Assembly (NCBI GenBank): GCA_003952965.2
Contig: CM025854.1
Span: 13,705,744-13,769,743 of the forward strand
DNA length: 64,000 bases
Reading direction: 5' to 3'
Origin: Morella rubra
Taxonomy: Eukaryota > Streptophyta > Magnoliopsida > Fagales > Myricaceae
The notes beneath the pieces are model-generated. The model was not told the origin of the DNA. It searched no databases and worked only from the letters and a program-made list of their open reading frames with translations. Below are positions 11,220 through 23,324 of this stretch, piece after piece. The position numbers and the translations under genes were made by a program. The stretch's first letter is position 1; each line of letters starts with the position of its first letter.

Positions 11220-11280
11220 GTTTGGACAATCAAAGGCAATATGACCAAATCCTTGGCATTTGAAGCACTTGCGAGAATTA
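11220..11280 (-). pseudogene. CCHC zinc knuckle of gag, gypsy element 2
   Basis: The minus strand reads KCFKCQGFGHIAFDCPNR, spacing C-x2-C-x4-H-x4-C, the standard retroviral nucleocapsid knuckle, located between gag and protease. Confidence 0.88.
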
Positions 11281-11373
11281 GGATTTTGGCGAATTGAACT
11301 TGGTCCTCCTTCATTCTTCGGGAGTTGAGGAGTTGCTTTGTTTGCTACAACTTTGGTGCTGAAACTTTAGGGA

Positions 11374-12234
11374 CTAAAGAGCTCCCTTGGTTGGAATGAG
11401 TCTCCTTTGCTCCAAATCGCGTCTACTTCCATGAGCCTCCTTTTGTTGCTTTTCCACCTTCATTGCTAGCTTCACAACATCATTGTAAGTCCAGTACGGT
11501 TGTAATTGGACAATATTGCCAATTTCCCACCTTAGCCCACCAAGATAGCAAGCGATAGTTTGCTCTTCCGGTTCCACCACATCACACTTCATTATGAGAT
11601 GATCAAACTCCGCAGTATATTCTTCCATTGAAAGATCCTTTTGCTTGAAATTGTGGAACTTAAGAAAAATATCTTGTCAGTAATTATCTGGCAAAAATTT
11701 TTGCTTAAGAACTTTTCTCATCTTTTTCCATGTAGCAATACGACTTCTTCCTTCTCGAGCACGCTGCTTCTTTAGATTCTCCCACCATAGAGAAGCATAT
11801 TTCTTCAATCTTAATGCAACAAGCTTCACCTTTCTCTCTTCCGGTACCTCCTTATAATCAAAGATTCGCTCCACCGAATGTAACCAATCAAGAAACTCGT
11901 CCGGCTGCATCCTTCCTTCAAACTCGGGGATATCAACTCTCACATCAAGTTGATCTCGTTGAACTTCATTATTTCTTTGATTACGGCGATGATGATGATG
12001 AACATGTTCCGCCAATGATGCTTCACTTCGTTCATGATAGAAAGGATTCTCATTCTCATGATGAGAAGATTCACCATCCGAATCATGATGAGAACTAAAA
12101 GGCTCATAATGCTCAAGACGTTGCTGAAGTTGTTGTAATTGTCTTCGTAGATCTGCAACTTCAACTTTATGGAGATCTCTTTCACGAGCTGGAGGAGAGT
12201 CAACATTTGGCCCACGACGACGACGATCCGCCAT
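11374..12234 (-). pseudogene. gag, gypsy element 2
   Basis: The frame at 11677-12258 holds a leucine/glutamine-rich coiled coil (EVADLRRQLQQLQQRLEHYE), a His-rich patch (EHVHHHHRR) and the gag core: VDIPEFEGRMQPDEFLDWLH, VALRLKKYASLWWENLK and WKKMRKVLKQKFLP. After a shift near 11650, 11374-11628 continues with SMEEYTAEFDHLIMKC-type text (read MEEYTAEFDHLIMKC) and IACYLGGL. The open frame begins inside the primer-binding site, but the Met at 12234 (MADRRRRGP) is the likelier start. Confidence 0.87.
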
Positions 12235-12245
12235 GACAACCAAAA

Positions 12246-12257
12246 GCTCTGATACCA
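12246..12257 (-). other. primer-binding site for initiator Met-tRNA, gypsy element 2
   Basis: The minus strand reads TGGTATCAGAGC, a perfect match to the standard plant initiator tRNA-Met site, two bases inside the 5' LTR. Confidence 0.95.
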
Positions 12258-12259
12258 TT

Positions 12260-13015
12260 TGATACCGGGATTAACCGGGGAGAAGCGCGGGACACCTCAA
12301 AACAAGAAAGACCTTGGAGATAATAATGGGGACCTCAAGATGTTTGTAGGAACGTTGGGAAACACTCTGGGATGTCGGAATAGTATGGGGGTATCTCGGA
12401 ATGTTTGTTGGAACGTCGGGAAAACACTCAGAAACACACTTTGATAGATAAGCTCACCACCCAAGTAGAACACAAAGGGATACAAAATCACCACCCAATG
12501 TAATCCAACACGGGATACAGAGCAAGAAACTCGCCACCTATGGAATCCACCGAAGGATAAGAGTTGTTAGAAGAATCCTTCTTCAAAATAGCCTAAGGCT
12601 CAAGGTGTATAAACACTCAAAATCTCTCTTCTCCTTTTCCACTACTAGATAGGGGTTTAAGTAGTAAAACTTGGAACAACCCTCCAAGCATGAGTAAATA
12701 GAAATACATCTTCTTAGGGAACATAAAAGACTCTTAGAGAAATGAAAATACACTTTGAAAATCCAAAAGAACAAGCTAAAAATAGCAAACTCGTCCAAAA
12801 TTCACTAGACCTCGGAATTAACTGCCAGCCTGACCTCCTTGGAGTAATTTATTCATAACTTCGTTTAGAAAACTCCAAATTGTACGCCGTTTGATGCATT
12901 GGAAACTAGACTTGTAGATATTTCCAACAAGCCATAATTCGAACAGAAACCCTTCGTAAAGCATTCCAGACTTTAATTTTAATATCAACCTTCTGTGCTA
13001 ACCACACCTGTGTCA
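12260..13015 (-). repeat. 5' LTR of gypsy element 2 (756 bp)
   Basis: Direct copy of 7164-7944. It starts TGATACCGGG and ends CTGTGTCA on the plus strand, next to the target duplication TTTTA at 13016-13020. Confidence 0.93.
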
Positions 13016-13020
13016 TTTTA
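13016..13020. repeat. target-site duplication TTTTA, right side of gypsy element 2
   Basis: Identical to 7159-7163. Confidence 0.85.
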
Positions 13021-14224
13021 ATTACCTCCTATTGACAAATTAATACACATGGCCAGAGATTATTTATACGTCAAATCAAACATATGCTCTACACCTTGTA
13101 CATGCTAATTCTTCTATTCACGGTGAAAATCATTTGATCACTAAGGCAAATATTTCATCAAACTATGGTTTATAACATCTACTCATTTAGACATACATTT
13201 AGCTCTAGCATTAAAAGATCTTTTCAGGATCTGAATGCACCATTTAATATCCATCTAATCCCCTCAAAAAGTACACTAATTCGGTTCTTTTTTAAGCAAA
13301 AACAGAGTTTCATTGTTCCCATTTACACCATAAGAACCACATGTAGTTACTAGGTAGATTAGCAACATTTATTCAAGTATTTTTCAAGATTCTAGGAGGC
13401 AAAATTTTTGCATTCGAAATCCACAAATAACCTCACAAATCAGTAACTAATTAAGCAACTTTTTCCCTCAAAACAGAACATCATATACGGCAACACAAGG
13501 CATAAATCTCAACAACTATTTTTCCTAACATATAGAGCAACCCGTGTATCATTTGACTTCTAAATGACATAAACTTAAACATGCACATTCAGTTCTTCAC
13601 ATGCAACATGATATCTCACTTCATTCTTTACAAAATTCCAAGAAAACCTCAAGTCTAGATCTTTAACTAACAAATCCAACTTACATGGCAACGTGCGTTA
13701 CAATCTAAGTATTTTCTCTGCACTAATCCTGCCATGCATGCAACTATTAGGACTTGATCATCTCAAAAGCATTATAGCAGAACACTTCATCACGTTTGTA
13801 GCCAAGCTCTCAAGGAAAATACAGATTTTTATCACCAAAAAAACATCTAACTTAGTTCTCCTCCCAAGCAATATAACTTGAAAACTAAACTTTACCTTGG
13901 CTTTAATGACATTTTCTTCTAATTAGGATCTTCAAAACGAAAATGGAGGTTAGTTCTAACTTAACACAAGGGATTAAGGGAAGATAACGAGCAAAATAAT
14001 GGGAGGGGATGACCCACATTTCAACCGGACTTGATGGTTGCAAGAGGAGCCGAAATCTTCTTCTCCTCCAAGCTTTCTCCCCCCTCCCCCCGCTGCCCCC
14101 CTCTCTCAAGAATCCATAGTTAAAGGTAGAGTTAAAACTAGCTAGAGGGTGTTAAAATTAGGATAGTTACATCTAATTATTACACTAATAGGCTATTATT
14201 CATGCAAGAGAATTGATTGATTAT
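13021..14224. other. intergenic, no gene recognised
   Basis: AT-rich, the continuation of the DNA split by gypsy element 2. Short open frames occur but none carries a known motif. Confidence 0.5.
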
Positions 14225-14330
14225 TCAAAGCATGCAAGCTCTCCTTAAGCCACATGTTAGCATTCAAGTTCTCCTTAAGCCACACGTTTAGCATGCAAGC
14301 TCTCCTTAAGACACGTTTTTAGCATGCAAA
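14225..14330. repeat. minisatellite, three imperfect copies of about 35 bp
   Basis: The phrase CTCCTTAAGCCACA(T/C)GTT(T)AGCAT occurs three times in tandem, the last copy diverged (CTCCTTAAGACACG). The related words AAGCCACACGTTTAG recur once near 14406. Confidence 0.75.
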
Positions 14331-17300
14331 CCCAATCTTAAACCATAAAGCCCAATCTAAGCCTAACCTCCGAGAACCCATTAAGCCATAAATAATGAGA
14401 CCCTAAAGCCACACGTTTAGCCCAAAAAACGATTGAAGCCTAAGTCCAAATTCTTATTTATTCTCTTTTCCTTTTTTTTTTTAGGGCTCAAATATACTCC
14501 TGTTTATAAAACTAAATTATTCCTTGCCAAATCAAATAATAAAAAGTCATAAATTAATAGTAGGAAAAATAATAAGGCACAATAGCTTAGAACTATAATA
14601 AAATATCAATGATTAACAAAGGTACATATCTCCTCATGGAAGAAGTTAATTAGCATAAAAAATATAGAATAAAATATAGGACATGATGTTATCAAAAGAG
14701 TACACAAATAGAGCATAATTTGATATATTAATTATTTAAATTAATCTCATAAATGTAACAACAAGACCTAAAATTAATCAGATAAATTTGGCCACAAATT
14801 TATCAAATAATCATAATGAAAGGCAATTAAATAGTAGAGGTGTGATAAAGTGCTAGTCACATTTGCACTTTAACTTCAAAAAGATTAGTCAATGTTGCTT
14901 TTGAACCTTCTTGGAATCAGCTTCTACCTAGTAAGGACTTGACCCTTAAATAATTCATCTATTATGATTCATTCTTCTCTCCCACTCCATATGGGACTCG
15001 AGGTATTACAATTACCCACCAAGCCCATGTGGAAGTAAACTAACAGTGTGGGGACGTTGCAATGTACAAGTACTTAATCTAAGGCTAGCTACTAAGGAAA
15101 AGTTGAAAAATAAAACTTGTGGAGGCAGGTTTACAGCAAAAACGGAGAAAGGGTGGATATAATTTCTATAACTCCGACAAGGATAAAAAGAAAGCATGGG
15201 TCATTGTTTTTCTTGAGATCATACTGTCCTAGCAACTCCCAAGGGTTTGGATGAACTAGTATTGGACAGTCAAGAATCTCTATATTTTTCACAAATATTG
15301 AAGGATTTAATGAAACCATCAACGAGATATCAGAATAGAGACGGAGGAAAAGAAATCTGCATAAAAAAAACATCTCAAATATTACTGTGAAATTAAGTGA
15401 ACGTGAGAGAGTACAAGACAACCATCCACATCATTCTTCGATAATTATGTGTTAGAGTCAATTACGTAGTGAGCGTAGAAAGTGATTCTGAGGAAATTTA
15501 AGAGGTTATGAATATAGATCGGTGATATTGATTGGTGACTAGAAGGGCCATGAAAGATCAGAGTTAAGAGTATCAAGAAAAATTGATGTCTTAGATTAAA
15601 AAAAAGCAATTGATTGTAAATGCGTACTTACAATATTTACAGGGGATGAATGGCTATATATAAACACAAGGCGAGCTAGCAAGGTGGCGAAAGGGTTTAG
15701 CTAGTAAACTGGTATTAACTTTGATTATATGCATATATGTATGTCACATTTTATTCCTTGAGGGAAATCATGCATGCTACTTTATGGCTTGAATGAATTT
15801 GAAACTGCACTAGTTAGACATAAAAACAAGATTCCTAAATGAAGAATAAAGACATATACATACGCAATGCAACAAAAATGATCGAACATGAAGGACATGA
15901 TCACACCAGGTCTACAAATTGAAGAGATTAGTGTAGGAACTCAAACAATCATCAAGGCAATATTGATACTTGGAATTCCACTGGGCTATATTTCGCATAG
16001 GGTGAAATGAGTCCACATATCAATATATTTTTGTCCTTGTATACCGATGAGCAGTTAGGGAAATATGATAAATAAGATATAGCTCTTCCCCAAATCCCAA
16101 CTCGATCGGTATGAAAGACATGGGGAAGCCGCCTTTGTCCCAGAATGCGATTGTTATTATATTTGCATTGAAAAAAGAATCTACACAAAGTGCTCAAAAG
16201 ATTCAATTTGAAAAATGAAAATCGGGCTTTGAGCATTCCTATGTACAGAAAGGAATAGTTAGCAAAACCATATGCCAAGAAATGAGGAAGTACTAGTGCA
16301 GGTAATGATTTCTATTCCCAGAATACGCGCGGGTGGCTGCGCAAATGCCATCACAAGTATAAGACATGATATTCTAATCTAATCCGCGCGCGACAAAAAT
16401 GTTAGGTGGCAGAGAAAAGTACAAGAGATTTCTACAAAGTGCAAAAAACATTCAAATGGTACTTTAGATTACATGATATTAAGTTAGTAAGTTACAATAA
16501 TGCTGATTTTGTATGTGATTGAAATTAAAGTCTACAACAGGATACATATTCCTATTTGATCATATATAGGACGACTGCTTCTTTGGTAAGCAAGAAAAAG
16601 AGCTGCAATATTACTAAGTTTGCTATGTAAGCTAATTACTATACATGCAAAACAATGGTCGGTGATATCTTTGCCTTTGTAGATGTACAGTTGTAAGTAA
16701 AGCATACCTACCAGGTCGGTCAATGTGTTCTGTACAAATAAGTCTCCAAATCCAATCAAAATTTGAGGAGCATAGCATAAAGGAAAATACGTAGATGTAA
16801 ATTATAATAATCCCTCTGTCTAAGATATTAGAGAAAAGTGTTAAATTAAAGTCGACTTTGTTCTCTCAACTAAGCCAGTGGGTAATACTCTTAAAAAGAG
16901 ATGTACCATGCATAAATTTGGTAGAAGTTCAATTGAAATGGAGTAAACAAGCGTATATGACATACTGACATTGTCAAAGGTACACTTCAGACGAATTTAG
17001 GAAAGCATGGATGAATGAGAGTATAGGGGACGTAAGGGCAAGCGAGGCATATATCTGAACAAGATACGATTATGATAATTTCACATGGATGGGAAGTGCA
17101 TGAATATATATAATAGCACCATGCACGGTGAAATCAGATAATTTTCATACTCGTATATCTATATAGAGAACCTCAGTTATCAAGGAGAACTTTAGGAAGT
17201 AGGCCTAATGCGAGAAAGCAAGCTTTAATGGAGGTCAACGGTACACCATGATCATGTATATTCTATTTGGAAGAAGTCGTCAGAGTGTTGCATGTTGAAC

Positions 17301-18652
17301 AAGGAGGTTTAAGACTCAAAACTAAAGGAACTGAACCTATAAACTTTAATCTTCAGCCAGTACTTTCAAACTTAATCCCCGCTTCCTCTAGAATGTCTGT
17401 AAATTCTTCAATCTCTTTAGACTCTTTGTCTCAGGAATTGTACACGACACAGACATTGTTCACGAAGTTTAAATGGCAATTCTAAAAACATTTACACGTG
17501 TATGAACTATATATGTTTCTTCTAATGGGAAATGGATACTGCTTGCTCGAAATAATTAGTGAAACGAATCAAGCCTTATTATATATATTCTCGGTGGGAA
17601 TTAAACCCATATAACAAAATATGTGGTTGGATAAAGAAATAGAAAAAAGAATATGCAAGTTGAGCCAAGATCTTATACATGGATCGATATAATTGATAAG
17701 AGATGGTATTATGCCATTTTTTGTTTTTTTGTAACAAGAGAAATCATGTCCAACTGAAAATCCTATCAAGTACTACTATATATATAGTAGCCTTAAGTGT
17801 TTCAGATGATAATGTGGAAGGGGATCATATCATAATATTTCGCACTCCGCAACATTGGAAAGCTCATGGTAAATAGGTATCTATGAGAGAAATCCCTTGG
17901 TTTTACCAAACACTAATCTTCAAAGAGTTATGTTTGTTCAAAATAAGAGAGAACTTAAAAATAGTTATGTCCATTCAACCCTAGTGTTAGAGTACCCTCT
18001 ACAAAGACGTCTTACTAATATATATCCTTAGTAGGCTGAATGTCTGACATCACCTTTTACCTTCGGCCATTAAAGCTGTTGAACATTAATGGCTACAAGT
18101 CTTTGCTTATGGACAAAACGAAGAACCCTAATAAATCTTTGTCTCCGTGAAGGTTAAAAGCTATTCATACGCCACCAAGATTGCATATAGATATATAACA
18201 TGAAATAATAAATGTAAAAAAGAGCATCATGATAAGTCCTATTCGATCGAGTAGAACTAACATACCCAATGCCAATAAGCTTTGTCCAATCTATCAACCT
18301 AACACATAAATTCGACTCAACCATGAAGAGGCGACGGCAACATGTGAAATTGCATGGTATATATATATATATATTACCCACAAAGGTGTTTGAAAGCAAA
18401 ATAAACTTATGCCCGACAAAATCTCTGGCATTGTACAAACCAATTCTAGTTAAGGTACCAAAGTAAAGGATACAACAAATCGATATACACAATATGGAAA
18501 CTGCCCTCACATTGGTGATCTTCTGCACTAATTAAAGAGAAGGAACTGGTGAGGCATTTGTTTAAACAAGCCTATATCTAGATATAGATTGAAGTTAGGG
18601 TTAACAATTAATATTCAAATAACATCGGGTTCCTTCTACATTCTAGAGATTC
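14331..18652. other. intergenic, no gene recognised
   Basis: AT-rich with scattered open frames (for example minus-strand frames at 15131-15421, 15952-16278 and 18154-18528), none with a domain I can name. The minus strand at about 17270-17485 has protein-like composition (KESKEIEEFTDILEEAGIKF) interrupted by stops and may be a decayed exon of an unidentified gene. A short (AT)n run lies at about 18357-18374. Confidence 0.4.
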
Positions 18653-18940
18653 GACTCGCCAAACTACTAAAACAATCTTAAACAGGGTATTAGCTATCAA
18701 CTTTGACACATTGAGCCTTAGAACTACAAAATTTCATTAATTTGTGCTCTTAAAAAAGATTCAACCATCAACGTAGGGACACATATGTTATAAATGAGCC
18801 ATGTGGTGCAATTTTGATCGTCGAATTTTAATTATTTAAGTATGCAAATTGATTAATGATTTTGAAAATTTGGGGATCAATATATCAAAGATGATAGTTG
18901 TGACCACTGTTTGAGATTTCTTTAATAGTTTGGGGTGCAA
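18653..18940. mobile_element. MITE with long terminal inverted repeats
   Basis: The left arm (GCCAAACTACTAAAACAATC...) and the reverse complement of the right arm (...TTGCACCCCAAACTATTAAAGAAATC) match imperfectly over roughly 100 bases, with a short unmatched centre. Related sequence occurs at 25560-25735 and, as one arm only, at 53815-53985, so it is a dispersed family. It has no coding capacity. Confidence 0.65.
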
Positions 18941-19320
18941 GATAATTTTTTCCCATAAAATAATGGGTAAGAAAAGTCACACACAAAGCATGCATTACTC
19001 ACACTAATATATTAATCTAGGCCGAGAACAGAGAGAAACCTTAAAGCTACTTAATTAGTCATTCGTTTGCAATTAATCGTGTGTCTAATTATTTGATAAT
19101 ATTGCTAACAAGGGAAAAGTCTATCATATCTCACTTGACCATTCACGGGGGCACAGAATCAGCAGAATCTTAAAGAAGCTGATCAAGGTGAAAGTTATCA
19201 TTCAGATTACAAAATACTTGACCACACGTACAATCCGTGTTTTTACGAAATTTCTGTCGTTCTGTGTGTTTGTACGTGTCCGCCTGCGTGTCCGCCTGCG
19301 TGTGTGCCCGTGTTTGTGAG

Positions 19321-19376
19321 AGAGAGGGAGAGAGGGACGCCGGAGGGAGGGAGGGAGGGAGGGAGAGGGAGAGTAA
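19321..19376. repeat. GA/GGGA microsatellite
   Basis: The plus strand is almost pure purine with repeated GGGA units (GAGGGAGGGAGGGAGGGA and flanking GAGAGAGGGAGAG). It lies about 580 bases beyond the stop codon of the LSH gene. Confidence 0.85.
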
Positions 19377-19951
19377 TATCTTTCCACAAATTAAGGAAGT
19401 AGAACTTCAGTGTTTTCAAGAGTAAAAGATGCCAATCTACATTGTCACCGATGCATGTTAGAGATCTGTAGCCTCTAAGCTCAATTCCATCTTGGAACTG
19501 GCCGTGCCTCATTACACTCTTCTAGTTCCTATATCAATTACGGCTTCCGCTTTAGTTTGAAAAGGAAATAATCAGTGTAGACCAATCAGTTATATGTATG
19601 TAGCTGCACGTACAGAGTACTAATGTCTAAGCCAGAAGTAATCGTTTCTCTATTTTCCTAAACACTTAAGTTACAGGTAATCGATTTGATAGATATCGTT
19701 CCATTAATAATTCTTTTCACTAAAGATTTTGTGGTCCACAAATCAATTTGAGCCCACCAAATACGTCAGTAAATCTGTAATATATTATTATCGCTCTTTA
19801 AATTTAGTCTTTATTGTTAATCTCTCTTGTCGTGATTGTTGGAGATTGAGTTCAATGCAACAATCGTACGTTTAACTTCTCAGAGAATACTATTGATCCA
19901 AAATTTGAAAGCAAATAATGAGAATTACCATATTTGTTTTACCCGAAGGAA

Positions 19952-20497
19952 TCAAGCGAAGTGGGCTGCAGAACTGGGATGATCTTCATCTTCTTTAGTA
20001 CTTTGGTCAGTCTTCTTCTTCTTCTTCTTATACGGGATCCCCCTTGCTTTAGCTTGAAACTCCCTCACCTCCCGAAGATAAACGCGGATTGCACCGGTAG
20101 CAAAGGGATTCATCTCTGGTGGGCCTCCATTCTCTTCATAAGCAGCTCTGAGCCGCCCTATGAGAGCATCAAGGCTGCCCCAAGCCTGTCTAAGCGGGCA
20201 GGTGCAAGGTGCAGGCGGCTCAGGCTGTCCATAAAACATACACCCTTGAAGGTGAACTTTGGTCTTTCCAAACTGGTCAAGGTATCGAAGAAAGTCCAAC
20301 ACATGGTTGCAATTGCACTGGGAGAGAGGGACTGGGGGTCTCTGATTCTTCAGGTACTGGCCAAAGGTGTTCCAGTCCCTTCTTTTCTGTGACTCATAAC
20401 GGCTTGGTGTTGCTGGCTGCTGGTGCTGATGATCGCTGGGAGAGCTTGACGATCCCTCTGCAAAATCTTTCCCGCTGGACATCGTGGGGATGATCAA
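19952..20497 (-). CDS. LSH: LIGHT-DEPENDENT SHORT HYPOCOTYLS (LSH) family protein, ALOG domain
   Basis: The 181-residue protein is a complete ALOG-family member. Residues about 32-160 form the ALOG domain: [18 protein letters not shown], then [20 protein letters not shown], the inserted zinc-ribbon segment [20 protein letters not shown], and [17 protein letters not shown] followed by [17 protein letters not shown]. It ends in a lysine run (YKKKKKK) that serves as nuclear localisation signal in the family, and an acidic tail. The N-terminus is Ser-rich, as usual. Family knowledge: plant-specific nuclear transcriptional regulators of organ boundaries, meristem growth and light responses. The longest start is at 20497; Met6 (20482, MSSGKDF) is an equally possible start. 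No frame damage and a single coding exon, normal for the family. The upstream DNA is duplicated in tandem from 20644. Which LSH paralogue it is cannot be decided here. Confidence 0.95.
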   Translation of the reverse strand: MIIPTMSSGKDFAEGSSSSPSDHQHQQPATPSRYESQKRRDWNTFGQYLKNQRPPVPLSQCNCNHVLDFLRYLDQFGKTKVHLQGCMFYGQPEPPAPCTCPLRQAWGSLDALIGRLRAAYEENGGPPEMNPFATGAIRVYLREVREFQAKARGIPYKKKKKKTDQSTKEDEDHPSSAAHFA

Positions 20498-20994
20498 TGA
20501 GATCGAACGATTTGATTTTGCTGATTAAAGCAACAAACCGGTGTGAGTGTGGGTGAAAAGAATAGTAATACGTGCCTAGCTAGCTAGTGGAGGAAGATGA
20601 AGATCACATCATGAGACTATATTGAGTAGACATGCCCTGGGCCATATGAGTTGCTTTCTGTTCATCTTTTTAATTTCTTCGTCTTTCATTCTAAAATATC
20701 TTCTTCTTTTTTTTTTAATTTAGAGAGTACCGTCAGCATTAACTATACGTTTCTCCTATAAACATACAATTATTGTATGCCCTTTGTCATTTGTCAACGT
20801 AAGCCTTATCATTGAGCCAGCATATTTACCATTATTTACCCTAAACACGGCCTCATGGCCATCCTAGGCAATCGCACTAGCCAGGCCGTAATGTGATTAG
20901 TCATGGATCAATTCTATCAACGTTGTCAGTAGGAGGGCAAGTCTCGGCAAGCCCAATAAGGGATATATAACTCCTAAACAGAATACGTAATTAT

Positions 20995-21245
20995 GGCACC
21001 CTGAGACGCTAGCCTAATGATTGGAAGGTCATCTTTTATGTGCTCGACATACTAAGTTCAAGTCACATAGACGCAAGGTTGATGTTTTTACTATCTAATC
21101 AAGTCTAAGACTAACCGTACACAGGACTGTGGAGCCAACATTATGTGCACCACCCCAGGAGAATTACTCTGCGGGGCACATTTAGGCAAGCAAAGTAGCT
21201 CCCATGGTAGTTTAGCCGTTTAGTATACATATTTATGGGCACTAA
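20995..21245 (+). repeat. tRNA-derived SINE-like sequence, proximal copy
   Basis: GCTAGCCTAATGATTGG resembles an RNA polymerase III box A, and AAGTTCAAGTCAC, about 40 bases later, a box B (consensus GGTTCGANNCC). The counterpart at 23325-23575 is closer to consensus (AAGTTCGAGTCAC). It is not a functional tRNA: no cloverleaf or CCA-proximal stem can be drawn. It was present before the duplication, since both copies have it. Confidence 0.45.
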
Positions 21246-22552
21246 AACAATATCATGGCTCTTATTTTCATTGTTGTTGTTCATGTTACTGGTGGTGCTG
21301 CTATTGCTGTAGGGAGTATAGTGTTTGCGAAACAACTTGCAACTTGCAAGTTGCAACTCCTGAGAAAATCAAAAGAAACAAGTTGCAACTTTTGGGAGCT
21401 TAGAAAAAAAAAAAAAAAAAAAGTGGTAACTTTGGAGCTTGTTTTGGTATTTCACTGGTGATTAATAAGTAGAAGAGTTGATGTGAATGGGATCTGCTAT
21501 TGAGATTTGAGGGTGCTGCTGGTTGTCTTTGTCAAAGAAAGCTGGAATGTGCATGCGAACCTTAATTAGTACATGAGACGAACAAATATAATCACGACTT
21601 AAATGCAGAAAATACCCCCTAAAGCTTTTTTCTCGACTGAAATAATTCAGGCTTAATATTACAAGAAGAAAAGTAGACTACGGCATTCATGCCATTAATC
21701 CATTTCGTGAACATCTTCTTTCTAATTACCTAATCCCCTTTTTTTCCCTCATCTCTTGGCACATGCATACCATCATGCATCTATATATCTATCATGCGCG
21801 CGCGGCAGGACAAAGCTTTTTAATCATAACTCGTTTTAACGATTCTAAGTAGTAGTGATCAATGCTTCACACACATCCAGAGAATAAAGATTAGGTAAGG
21901 CGCCATGTGATGGTATTTTGGCATCAAACCTAATGTGGCATTTTTTCCACCTAAATTAATTAAATTTCTACTTACCATGATTTGAAAGAAGGGAAACTTG
22001 AGGTTACACGTCAAATCATGGCAATTAGTGAGATTGTAACCATATCCTCTGGTTTCTTCAATCCATTGTAACCGTTGGATGAGGGGGAAATGGAGAGGGA
22101 GCAAAGGAGGTCAGGCATGGGTCCAAGAATTTGAGAGTGCTCTGCATGTAGCTAGAGACTTATATGTATACTTGTAAAATTAATGCTGCCGTTGCCTTTT
22201 ACTTGAGGCTCTATAAGTACTAATTTATTTTCTGTTCGTAGTGGATAATTAATTAATCCAAACACATGTTATAAAAGCAAATACTTAATTAGATTCGATG
22301 GTTGATTTAATCCCCAAAAGGCTAAAGGGATCATTAAATATCTCACTTTGCAACAAAAGGGGACAATATATAACGTTATATATGATCATACTCGATATAT
22401 AGCTAGCTATAATTTATAATCTACAGAGAAAATCAGAGAATGTTCATGATTTTTATATCAAAAGCCCATATATTGTGAATTCCATTAGTACAACAAATAA
22501 AACAAAAATGTGAAAAAGTAAGCTAGAAAGAACATCGATCCTGTTGGATCAC

Positions 22553-22641
22553 CCACATGTTAGAGAATTTATTCAAATAATAAAATCTTTCTCTTCCTAT
22601 CAGCTTAAGCTTTTGGGATGAATGGTAGATTCACATGGTAT
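22553..22641 (+). mobile_element. fragment of a Copia-type LTR end with adjacent primer-binding site
   Basis: This 89-base block is absent from the other duplicate. It contains TTCCTATCAGCTTAAGCTTT and ends ACATGGTATCAGA, the end of a Ty1/copia LTR followed by a Met-tRNA primer-binding site (TGGTATCAGA). Only the LTR end is present, so it is a truncated remnant. Confidence 0.5.
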
Positions 22642-23324
22642 CAGAAAGTTTTGTTTTCGCATTCTTTTCGTACTTGGGCTAGCATTAACAACTTCCTAAC
22701 ATTAACAATGTCTATCTTTCTCCATCGTAGTGTAGGTAATACTGCTGCTAACTTCTCTGTAATTTTGGGGGAATAATGTAGCCACGGTGACATTGTGATT
22801 TTACAGATGTACTGATTTTTTTCAAAGCTTTTCTTCTTCCCCTCCAAGCACTACGGTTGGTTAAAAGCATTGTTTGGGAAAAAGCTGGGTAATCTGACCA
22901 GAAAATAATAAACGTGAAGTATGATTATGATGCTTACCAAATTAAGCAATGATCAAATAATGGATATGAGCTGCTTTCTGTTCATCTTTTTCTTCGTCTT
23001 TCGTTCTAAAACATCTTCTTTCTTTTTTTTTTTTAATTTAGAGAGTACCATCAGCATTAACTCTACGTTTCTCCTATAAACATACAATTATTGTATGCCC
23101 TTTGTCATTTGTCAACGTAAGCCTTATCATTGAGCCAGCATACTTACCATTATTACCCCAAACACGGCCAATCACTAATCATGGCCATCCTAGGCAACCG
23201 CACCAGCCAGGCCCTAATGTGAATAGTAATGGAACGATTCTATCAACTTTATCAGCAGGAGGGCAAGTCTCGGCAAGCCCAATAAGGGATATATAACTCC
23301 TGTAGTGAAACAATATACATATTG

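Larger units (their letters stand above)
7164..13015 (-). mobile_element. Ty3/gypsy LTR retrotransposon 2 (5.85 kb), complete in outline but decayed
   Basis: LTRs at 7164-7944 and 12260-13015 are near-identical, start TGATACC and end GTCA on the plus strand (TGAC...ATCA on the coding strand), and are flanked by the 5-bp duplication TTTTA. The minus strand carries a perfect Met-tRNA primer-binding site, gag, zinc knuckle, protease, RT, RNase H and integrase in Ty3/gypsy order, then a purine-rich tract. Frameshifts lie in gag, protease, RNase H and integrase, so it cannot move by itself. Its insertion splits otherwise unremarkable AT-rich DNA. Confidence 0.95.
20644..22963. repeat. proximal copy of a tandem duplication upstream of LSH (2320 bp)
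   Basis: Starts ATATGAGTTGCTTTCTGTTC and ends GATCAAATAATGGA. It aligns head-to-tail with 22964-26984 over its length. Shared stretches include the SINE-like unit, the CAAAGCTTTT segment at 21620, the GGTAAGGCGCCATGTGAT segment at 21896 and the end block at 22810-22963. It has no gene. It begins 146 bases upstream of the LSH start, so it covers the gene's 5' leader and promoter region. Confidence 0.92.

Noticed and set aside
14225..14330. Possible CRISPR-like array
   Set aside because: Units are contiguous with no unique spacers, and the setting is a plant nuclear genome.
18269..18466. Open frame containing an Ile-Tyr repeat
   Set aside because: It runs through an AT microsatellite and is not protein-like elsewhere.
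19934..20392. Open frame of 152 residues on the plus strand
   Set aside because: It lies wholly antisense to the LSH coding region, whose ALOG domain is unmistakable; the plus frame has no domain.
20995..21100. Possible tRNA gene
   Set aside because: Only box A- and B-like words are present; no acceptor, D or anticodon stem can be formed, so a SINE remnant is more likely.
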